Shown here: positions 1 to 6,000 of the stretch, in pieces
Numbering within the stretch: the stretch's first letter is position 1
Layout of the letters: every line of letters begins with the position of its first letter
The notes under the pieces: model-generated
Told to the model about the DNA's origin: nothing
What the model saw: only the letters and a program-made list of their open reading frames with translations
The model's database searches: none
Made by a program: the position numbers and the translations under genes
Assembly: GCA_964534765.1 (NCBI GenBank)
Contig: CAZHRJ010000123.1
Coordinates: forward strand, 1 to 8,868
From: CAZHRJ01 sp964534765
GTDB taxonomy: Bacteria > Lindowbacteria > 2-12-FULL-62-27
Length of the DNA stretch: 8,868 bases
Direction of reading: 5' to 3'

Positions 1-1698
1 GCTCGCCGCGTAGTTGTCGGTCAGGTTCAGATTGTAGTCGACGTCGAGGCGCTCCAGGTCGTTCACTTTCGTCTGCGTGCTCACCCCGTACTGCCGCTGG
101 TGCGACCGGCCCGCGACGTCGATCGATTTGTCCCGCGTGCGCGTCGCGTTCAGCGTCAGGTCGGTCGAGAACGGTTTCTGCGGATAGATCGGCGTCTTCC
201 ACGCGATCTCCTTGAGACCGTACGTGAACCCGTTGCTCGCGTTTCGCCGGTCGCCGGTCGCCGCCGTTTTTTCCTGCGTGATCTGGTACCGGTAGAACGT
301 CGAGAGCGTGTGCCGGCCGCTCGACGTGCTCATCTGATAGTTTTGGTTGTTGATCGCGCTCTTGGTCGTGTTGTCGCTCGCCTTTGTGATGTTCTGCCCG
401 AACGCCGACGACACGTTCATGTTTTTCCGTATGTTGTTCCAGAGTTCGTCGGTAAGCGGCGTCGCCTTTTGATACGGTTTAAAGCTGAAATTGAAATTGT
501 GTACCGTCGACGTCGTGCGGCGCGCGATCTGGTTCTCCAGATTGTTCCGGCTCGAGTTGCCGCTGTACGACATTGTCACGTCCGGCACGTTGCCATACAG
601 TTTCATCCCGCTATTGACTCCCAGCGCCACACGCCGCGCGTCCGGCGAGCCGCCGCCGCTCGTCGAGCGATAGTCCGGGTCGACTTCCTCGAACGACGTC
701 GTCATGCTCGTCGCGTCGAGTCCCAACCGTGGCTTGGTGCGATACGCGCCGTTCAGCTTGTACGCCTTCCCGTGGATGATGTCCGCCAAACTCGCCTGCG
801 TGTTCGGGTCTGTCTTCGAATACGCCCACTCGGCCTGCATTGTCGCGTCGTCTCCGAATTTGAAACTCGCGTCCGCCGACACCACCTGGTTCTCCACCGC
901 GTTCGCCGGCCGCGCGCTTGTGTCCTTGATGCTGTCCACGATGTCTTTTGTCTTCACGTAGCTTAATCCCAGCTTCTGCAATTCGTCCCAGCCGTCCACC
1001 TTCATATCAGCCAACCGCACGCCGCCCACCAGACGCTCGAACGAGCTGTTCTCGATGTGGCGGGTCGGCCGCGCGAGATAGATCTGCATCTCTTTGAACA
1101 TATTCTTGCCGCCCAGCTCTTTCGTCAGGTGCGCGCCGACGTTCGCGCTCGACGAGAGCGAGTACGACGTGAACGACCCGCTCACGTTGCCAAGCCGCAG
1201 GCTGTAGTCCTCCGGTTTCGTGAATGTGCCGTACAATCCCTGCATCCGCCACCGTTTCTTCGCGTCGACCTGCCGGTCCTCCGTCGAGCGAACGCTGGAG
1301 TTCGCCTCAAACTCCCCGCCGCGGAACAGCGCGTACCGTTTCTTGCCCTTGAGCGTGAACAGCTCCTGATGGTGCGCGCCCTCCTTCAGAAAGGACCGCG
1401 TCTTGTTGCCCTGAATCGTGTTGTGGTACCCGGAAACCGCAAGGTCCAGATTGAACTCGTCAAAATGCGCCGCCCACGTGTTCGGATCGACGAGGTTCAG
1501 CACGCCCTTCGCCGCGCGGCTTGCGTCGTTGTCCGCGTCCACGACTTTTTTGATCTGCTCGCCGGTTGCGGACACGACGGTTTTGATTCCCTCTCCTGGA
1601 TACATGATCGACAGCGCCTCGGCACGGAGGGGCAACAGGGAGCAAGCAACAGGCAACAGCAACAAGAAACACAAGACCCGACGGAGTTTCTTGACTAA
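1..1698 (-). CDS. Secreted beta-rich outer-membrane/surface protein, N-terminal part (3' end outside window)
   Basis: One uninterrupted minus-strand frame covers about 566 residues and leaves the window at position 1 without a stop. It opens with a classical Sec signal peptide: basic VKKLRR, then hydrophobic VLCFLLLLPVACSLL, then a likely signal peptidase I site LRA|EA (cleavage near 1621). The mature part starts EALSIMYPGEG and is rich in alternating polar/hydrophobic strands, for example VHNFNFSFKP, TLSTFYRYQI and RLDVDYNLNLTDNY, with Asn/Thr/Ser-rich turns and very little Cys, as in outer-membrane barrels. A segment around LYGTF...LRLGN...FTSYSLSSS resembles repeat blocks seen in large SprA-like or other uncharacterised envelope proteins; this is an impression, not an assignment. 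Codons are strongly GCG/ACG/GTG-biased. The start is unresolved: residue 1 of the signal peptide is TTA (1698-1696). Legal in-frame starts are TTG 1674, GTG 1761, ATG 1773 and ATG 1779; the last three lie inside the antisense antitoxin gene. Family not recognised. Confidence 0.72.
1632..1666. repeat. Imperfect heptamer repeat (GCAACAG) within signal-peptide code
   Basis: The plus strand reads GCAACAG (1632-1638), a degenerate unit GGAGCAA (1639-1645), GCAACAG (1646-1652), GCAACAG (1653-1659), then a drifted CAACAAG (1660-1666). The two central units are a perfect tandem. On the minus strand the tract encodes the Leu-rich hydrophobic core of the signal peptide. Seven is not a multiple of three, so gain or loss of one unit would change the frame of everything upstream relative to the mature protein. 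Confidence 0.6.
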
Positions 1699-1719
1699 TT
1701 CGCCGGCATGCCATACGAT
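1691..1719 (+). promoter_or_regulatory. Sigma-70-like promoter of TA module 1, leaderless geometry
   Basis: A -35 box TTGACT (1691-1696, 5/6 match) is followed by a 17-bp spacer and a -10 box TACGAT (1714-1719, 4/6 match). The expected start of transcription, about seven bases past the -10 box, falls on ATG 1726, so the mRNA would have no leader and no Shine-Dalgarno site. The spacer holds a perfect 8-bp palindrome GGCATGCC (1705-1712), a possible operator. The -35 box lies inside the signal-peptide code of the minus-strand neighbour. The same spacing recurs in module 2, which raises confidence. Confidence 0.55.
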
Positions 1720-1725
1720 ATGAGC

Positions 1726-1944
1726 ATGAAACGCATCGTGAGTGATCCGAAAATCTGCCACGGTGAGCCGCATATCCATGGAACACGGATCATGGTTGCC
1801 AATATTTTGTCTCTGATCGAAGGCGGATACGACATTCCGCGGATTTTCAAGCACTATCCCGATTTGACGAGGGCAGACGTCAAAGCCGCCATCCGATACG
1901 CCGCATCTGCCGTTCGAATGACCGAAGAAGTTCCTCTCGCCTGA
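1726..1944 (+). CDS. DUF433 family antitoxin, module 1
   Basis: This encodes a 72-residue DUF433 protein. The family is small, has a helix-turn-helix-like fold, and is commonly found directly before PIN-like DUF5615 genes as the presumed antitoxin. Visible family marks are the N-terminal RIVSDPKICHGEPHIHGTRI block (the I.sDP.i..G.P.i.GTRi pattern), an EGGYDIPRIFKHYPDLT segment matching the usual '(L)..G.s...i...yP.l', and a helical tail DVKAAIRYAA. ATGs at 1708, 1720 and 1726 are all in frame. I chose 1726 because the protein then begins at the family's usual point (MKRIVSDP) and because the promoter places transcription start exactly there; 1708 and 1720 lie upstream of that start, within or at the edge of the promoter. 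The stop codon directly abuts the TTG start of the next gene, so the two should be co-translated. By analogy the protein binds and neutralises the toxin and represses its own promoter; neither is shown by the sequence. Confidence 0.87.
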   Translation: MKRIVSDPKICHGEPHIHGTRIMVANILSLIEGGYDIPRIFKHYPDLTRADVKAAIRYAASAVRMTEEVPLA

Positions 1945-2301
1945 TTGCGTCTTCTCCTCGACCAGAATCTTTCTCCTGAAACCGGAAAGTTTTTGCGATC
2001 CCGCGGTTGGGACGTCTCGGAAATTCGAGACATTCAGCCCGGCGCGGGCGACGAGCGAGTTTTTGCTCTGGCCCGACGACGCAATCGGGTTCTCGTCACA
2101 TTCGACCGTGGATTCGGCCTGCGCGCCCTTCGCGCCGGAAAAGCGCATCCCGGTCTTGTCATCCTCCGCATTCGACCCCAGACGATTGAAGTTCTTCATC
2201 CGATTCTGAGTGTCTTCCTGGATCGGTACGCCGATAAAGAAACGGCCGGCCGGGTCTTCGTGATTCGTTCGGCTTCCGTCCGAGTCCATCGCACGGGGTG
2301 A
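1945..2301 (+). CDS. DUF5615 PIN-like toxin/nuclease, module 1
   Basis: A 118-residue protein of the DUF5615 PIN-like family, presumed ribonuclease toxin of the upstream DUF433 antitoxin. It starts with the family's opening strand RLLLDQNLS, placing a conserved acid at Asp6. Further candidate metal ligands are Asp36/Glu37 (GAGDERVFALA) and Asp54 in VLVTFDRGFG, the usual layout of acidic residues in PIN-like folds. The C-terminal half (GLVILRIRP, then the ILSVFLDRY helix) also fits. The start is TTG at 1945, immediately after the antitoxin stop TGA (1942-1944). No ATG lies near this point in frame, and the homologous gene in module 2 also starts with TTG before the same R-x-LLD strand. No Shine-Dalgarno site is evident, so translation probably depends on the antitoxin reading frame. 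Whether it is toxic or has RNase activity is inferred from family only. Confidence 0.85.
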   Translation: MRLLLDQNLSPETGKFLRSRGWDVSEIRDIQPGAGDERVFALARRRNRVLVTFDRGFGLRALRAGKAHPGLVILRIRPQTIEVLHPILSVFLDRYADKETAGRVFVIRSASVRVHRTG

Positions 2302-2352
2302 TTTGTCATTTGTACCTGATGCAAACTCCAATGTTATATTGTTAAAGAATGA

Positions 2353-2376
2353 CCCCTTTCCCTTTCCCCTTTCCCC
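2353..2376 (-). other. Perfect four-run G-quadruplex motif (i-motif on plus strand)
   Basis: Read on the minus strand the tract is G4-A3-G4-A3-G3-A3-G4, four runs of at least three G with uniform 3-nt loops, the classical intramolecular quadruplex pattern. The plus strand is the matching C-rich, pure pyrimidine tract. It ends 7 bp before the -35 box of module 2. The surroundings are AT-rich, so it stands out from local composition. Confidence 0.6.
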
Positions 2377-2383
2377 GCGATTC

Positions 2384-2412
2384 TTGCAATTCGATGTGGT
2401 ATCGCGCATAAT
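2384..2412 (+). promoter_or_regulatory. Sigma-70-like promoter of TA module 2, leaderless geometry
   Basis: TTGCAA (2384-2389, 4/6 match) and CATAAT (2407-2412, 5/6 match) are 17 bp apart. The ATG of the antitoxin begins at 2419, after a 6-nt gap, so transcription should start on or within a base or two of the ATG. No Shine-Dalgarno site fits between. The spacer carries a short inverted repeat CGAT-gtggt-ATCG (2392-2404), a possible autoregulatory operator. The preceding intergenic stretch from 2302 is AT-rich relative to the genes; apart from the G-rich-strand motif I see no other element in it. Confidence 0.62.
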
Positions 2413-2418
2413 AAACTC

Positions 2419-2631
2419 ATGGACAGCGTGATTGTTGTTGACCAGGAAATCATGAGCGGGACGCCCGTATTCGCGGGGACCCGGGTACCCGCGCAGACGC
2501 TGATCGAATACCTGGAGGCGGGATCGTCCATCGATGATTTCCTCGACGGCTTCCCGACGGTCAGCCGGGATCAGGTCATCGCGTTCCTCGAGGAAGCCAA
2601 GTCGAAAGTACTGGCCGGCCGATGTCGGTGA
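2419..2631 (+). CDS. DUF433 family antitoxin, module 2
   Basis: A 70-residue DUF433 protein, close to the family standard length. Diagnostic motifs are IVVDQEIMSGTPVFAGTRVP (the 'GtPvf.GTRVP' core), the LIEYLEAGSSIDDFLDGFPT segment, then VSRDQVIAFLEEA, a C-terminal helix. This is the more typical DUF433 subtype; the module 1 protein shares only roughly a quarter to a third of residues with it by eye, so the two modules are not a recent local duplication. ATG 2419 is the only sensible start: it begins directly at the family's first strand and sits at the predicted transcription start. The gene overlaps a small reading frame that reaches the next gene. The expected role is antitoxin and autorepressor for the DUF5615 partner. 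Confidence 0.9.
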   Translation: MDSVIVVDQEIMSGTPVFAGTRVPAQTLIEYLEAGSSIDDFLDGFPTVSRDQVIAFLEEAKSKVLAGRCR

Positions 2632-2681
2632 CATCGGCGCTTGGGGCGTCGGAGACGCTGACCCGGCCTGTTCTGAATTGA
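2622..2681 (+). promoter_or_regulatory. 19-codon mini-ORF bridging antitoxin stop to toxin start
   Basis: ATG 2622 lies inside the last codons of the antitoxin in another frame and runs 19 sense codons (MSVTSALGASETL..., ending RPVLN) to TGA 2679-2681. That stop overlaps the toxin's TTG start (TTGA, 2678-2681). The antitoxin, mini-ORF and toxin therefore use three different frames in an unbroken relay across a 46-bp gap that has no visible Shine-Dalgarno site. It may serve termination-reinitiation coupling, or be chance in GC-rich DNA. Confidence 0.28.
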
Positions 2682-3001
2682 GGATTCTTCTCGACGAATG
2701 CATTGACCGCCGGTTTGCCGGGGAAATCGCCGGGCATGACGTCAAAACCGTCGAGGACATGGGATGGAAAGGCGTCAAGAACGGCAAATTGCTGTCTCTC
2801 TGTGAAAAAGAATTCGATGTCTTCATCACGGTCGATCAAAACCTCCCTCATCAGCAGAATCTCTCCGCGTTAAACGTCGCCGTCCTGATTCTCGCCGCGC
2901 CCACGAATAAGCTTTCAGACTTGAAGCGCCTCGTTCCCACGATTCTTGCCGAACTGCTCCTTGCAAAACGCAGGCAGGCGACAACCATAGCGTATCCATA
3001 A
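2678..3001 (+). CDS. DUF5615 PIN-like toxin/nuclease, module 2
   Basis: A 107-residue DUF5615 PIN-like protein. It opens RILLDECIDRRFA with Asp6, followed by the signature stretch VEDMGWKGVKNGKLLSL (residues ~25-41) and FDVFITVDQNLPHQQNL (residues ~46-62) with Asp53; the C-terminal part ILAAPTNKLSDLKRLVP fits the family's last strand and helix. This is the GW-x-G-x-KNG subtype common beside DUF433 genes, distinct from the module 1 toxin. The start is taken as TTG 2678: the homology begins there exactly, as in module 1, and upstream in-frame codons back into the antitoxin gene give no family-like sequence. No Shine-Dalgarno site precedes it. The presumed substrate is RNA, by family analogy only. 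It is convergent with the giant surface-protein gene, 84 bp away. Confidence 0.86.
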   Translation: MRILLDECIDRRFAGEIAGHDVKTVEDMGWKGVKNGKLLSLCEKEFDVFITVDQNLPHQQNLSALNVAVLILAAPTNKLSDLKRLVPTILAELLLAKRRQATTIAYP

Positions 3002-3008
3002 TCGATGG

Positions 3009-3056
3009 GTTGCGGGCGCCGCCCCAACTTGATGTTCCAAAATGGGACTTCAAGTT
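3009..3056. terminator. Convergent intergenic hairpins, terminator-like
   Basis: Two overlapping hairpins lie between the toxin stop (3001) and the giant gene's stop (3086). Hairpin A is GTTG(c)GGGC / GCCC CAAC with a 3-nt loop (3009-3028). Hairpin B is a 13-bp stem, AACTTGATGTTCC (3026-3038) with GGGACTTCAAGTT (3044-3056), loop AAAAT, one mismatch and one wobble pair. They share 3026-3028 so cannot both be fully formed. Neither is followed by a T-run on either strand, so a canonical intrinsic terminator is not proven; position between convergent genes is the main support. Confidence 0.5.
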
Positions 3057-3085
3057 AGGGATCAGCATATTTGTTGACAGCCTTT

Positions 3086-6000
3086 TCACCATGATATTTT
3101 GACCATTCCGGCGCCGCCGCGGGTGGCGTTGCCGGGCGCGCCGGCCGTCGATCCGGTTCCGCCCGCGGCAAGACCGGCTGTCAAATCGGCGTCGGTCGAA
3201 TTGCCGGGCGTCGTACCGTTTCCCGTCGTGACGATACCGGTGCTGTTTCCGCCGGCGCCGCCGCCGCCACCGCTGTCGTCATTGGCCGCGACCACGGTTC
3301 CGCCCGTGCCTCCGGCGGTGTAACCCCCGCCGCCACCGCCTCCGCCGCCGCCGTCTCGTCCTGCTCCCTTGTCGCCGCCGGCCGTGCCATCTTTTGATGC
3401 GGCGCCGCCCGTGGTTCCGCCCGTTCCACCGGTCGTGGATCCATTCACACCACCGGCGCCACCCGCGCCGCCGTTAACCGATACTGTATTTCCCGCGCCA
3501 CCACCGCCGCCGCCGCCCGCCGCAACCAGATAGAAAGTTGTTCCGCTCTGATTCGTGACCGCGGAGGAACCTCCGCCCCCGCCGCCTGCCCCGGAATTGC
3601 CGATAGCACCTGTGTTTCCGCCGCGGCCGCCCGACCCGTAACCAAATCCGCCCGGGCCGCCGCCCGTACTGGTCACCGCAGTACTGCCTGAATCACCGCC
3701 TCCGCCGACATAGATCTGAATGACATCGCCCTTGGCCAGCGCGACCGTCGTCGTGGCGTAGGCGCCGCCGCCGCCGTTCCCTCCGGAGCCCGCGCCGTCT
3801 AATCCGCCGCCACCGCCGCCGGCGCCCCACGCCTTGATGGTAAACGAGGCGTTCACAGGCGCGGTGAAGGTCTGCACGGCGCCGGTATAGTTAAATGTTT
3901 GAGACGATCCGGAGGAGGCCGCCAGGATGTTGCTCAACGAAACTCCCGGAAAGTCGGACGACGTCGCGGTCGCGGTTTCCCGCGCGTCGCTGATCGCGAT
4001 CGCGAGCCCAATCGCCGCGCCGTCGAGCTCACCCGCTCCGATCAGGGTCTTGCGCGTCATGCGGTTGGAATTGCCGAACAGGGGATTGCCTTCGATCTGC
4101 GCGAGATTGTAACCACCAGCTGACGAGGTGAGTGTCAGCGTCGTCTTGCGGTTCTTGACCGTCCACTCTGTTTTCAAGTTTGCGATGCGCGCCCGGCGAT
4201 CCCACGTCACCGGCACACGCGCGCGGCCGCCGCTCATCTGGATGTCTTCAACGCGGACGTTATGATCGATCGATGTCAGGTGATCGAGGTCGGCCTTCAT
4301 CGACTCGATAAAATCGGTTTTGTTGTATTTGAACCCGTTGTCGTCGTTGTTGACGAACTCGTCGGAGATCAGTTCCGAAAATTTTCCAAGAGCGTTTTGC
4401 TCCGCGTAATAGAACAACCCGAACACCGCGACCTTGACCTGCCACTCGGCGCCCATCCGGCCGATGCGCTCGAAGAGTTTCGCGTCGATCGGCAAAGCCG
4501 AGACAATCTCCGCGACCTCGAGTTTTCCAGCCGGGCCCGCGTGGAATTCATATATTTCCTCCGCCGAGGTGTTGAACGCGTCCGACACTCGCTTCTGCGC
4601 GGATTCCAATTCTTTCGGACGAGCCAGCGACGCCGACGTGACGCCGACCGGTTCGGCGAGTTTGGCCGAGTAGGTCGACCGTACGCGGAGGCGCACCGCG
4701 CCGGTTTTCGGATCGATCACGGCCTGCGTGACTTGCGCGTCCCATGCGAAGTCGGACAGAAACGGCAATGCCGACGCGAATGCATTCCGCAGTCCATCCG
4801 CGCCGACCGATTTGCCCTGCATCGACACGCGTGTGCCGCGGGCGAAGGGTTCGGTCAGCCCGTTGAGGTCACGCCGGTTCGCGGCCTCGACCATGCGAAC
4901 GAGAATTTTTCGGGCTTCGGCCTCCGCGCCCTCGGGTGGCTTCACGGCAGCCGGCGATTTTCCCGGCGCGCGAATTCTAGCCCGGATATCCTTTTGAGAG
5001 ACCGTGATGATTTTCCCATCCGCTATTCTCACAGGGATGTCGTTGCCCTTACGGACCACATCCAACATTTTGTTCAACTCGTCTGTCTTGATTACACCGC
5101 CCGGCGACGACCCCAGCGGCTTGTTCGTCGCGATTTCTTTCGCAAACTGCCGCACGGCTCCGACGATATTGTCCGGTCCCGCCGCGGCGGCGACGGCGAG
5201 ATGAAAGTCGGTGAGTTTCGCGGAATTCGGGTCGGCCGCATCGCCGATACGGACCTTGCTGACATCCGCGTCGCCGGAAAAGTAGATGAGGGCGCCGACT
5301 TTTTTGTTCATGGCCATGACCTGCCCGGCCGTGATCATATTGTCCGGCCGGTCGGCCGTCAATTTCAGTTTGTCCTCGACCATCTCGGACGCGATGGCGG
5401 TCGGAAGGTTCAGCGAGCACTCAACCACTTTCCGATCCACCCCGTTGGCGACGGCCGACAAGCCCTCGTCCAATTTGCCGGCGCCGCCGGTGAATTCGTC
5501 CAAGTAATCGCCTGACACTTCAATCCGCGTGGGCCCGACCCATGGCACTTTCACGTAATAGTTGCCCTCGTCATCCAGAATCTCGCTGGTGACGGTCTGC
5601 TTGGGGTTGTTGAGATTAATCGCGGTTACTTTCGATCCCTTCTTGTACGGACCTTTCGAAGCGTTGCCTCGAAATACGGCTTCGGAAATGGTGCCCAAGT
5701 CGATGCCGGTCTGTGCTTCCGCTTCGTTGCCGGCCTCGTCCTTCGCAACGATTCGCCACGTGAAGCTTCCAATAGTCGCCTTCCCGACATAACGGATCAT
5801 CACCTTGTCCCCGGAAACGTTGAGAGAGAGTCCTTCCGCGGCCGGCGCTTTTAATGACACGGATATATTCCCGGTGCCGCCGCTGATCTTGAGGGTCGCT
5901 TCCTTATTCGGACTCTCACCCAGAGGATTGTGCTTCGGCTCTAGTGTCAGTGTCCCGCCGTTGCCCACGGTGGAGGCCGATGCAGGGGTTGATGTCGATG

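Noticed and set aside
100..966. Plus-strand Arg-rich open frame of 288 codons (and a second one at 1057-1698)
   Set aside because: It is antisense to the surface-protein gene; the product is Arg/Val-rich with no domain logic, while the minus-strand frame gives a signal peptide and coherent beta-strands.
1637..1656. Possible lipobox (LPVAC) making the surface protein a lipoprotein
   Set aside because: The -3 residue is Pro rather than Leu/Val, the hydrophobic core continues beyond the Cys, and a good signal peptidase I site LRA|EA follows.
1708..1728. ATG 1708 or 1720 as start of the first antitoxin
   Set aside because: Both lie upstream of the predicted transcription start, no Shine-Dalgarno site precedes them, and the family homology begins at MKRIV (1726).
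1460..1786. Minus-strand 108-codon frame with its own hydrophobic segment
   Set aside because: After the hydrophobic stretch it becomes Arg-rich nonsense overlapping the real surface gene in another frame; kept only as the possible alternative start in the phase-switch idea.
2310..2340. Second promoter upstream of module 2 (TTGTAC with TATATT)
   Set aside because: The spacer is 19 bp and the -35 box weak; it would give a ~70-nt leader, and the closer 17-bp-spaced pair explains the gene better.
2329..2341. Short inverted repeat CAAT-gttat-ATTG after the first toxin, as a terminator or operator
   Set aside because: A 4-bp AT-rich stem without a T-tract is too weak to support either.
2826..3092. 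Minus-strand 88-codon frame over the second toxin and intergenic hairpins
   Set aside because: It is antisense to a well-supported DUF5615 gene and runs through the hairpin region; no family resemblance.
3099..3323. Plus-strand Pro/Val/Ala-rich open frame
   Set aside because: It is the complement of the glycine-rich codons (GGN read as NCC), not a separate proline-rich protein.
4262..5515. Plus-strand open frame of 417 codons
   Set aside because: It is opposite the helical linker and NTF2-like region of the giant gene. The composition (Arg/His/Val-rich) is that of an antisense shadow in GC-rich DNA.
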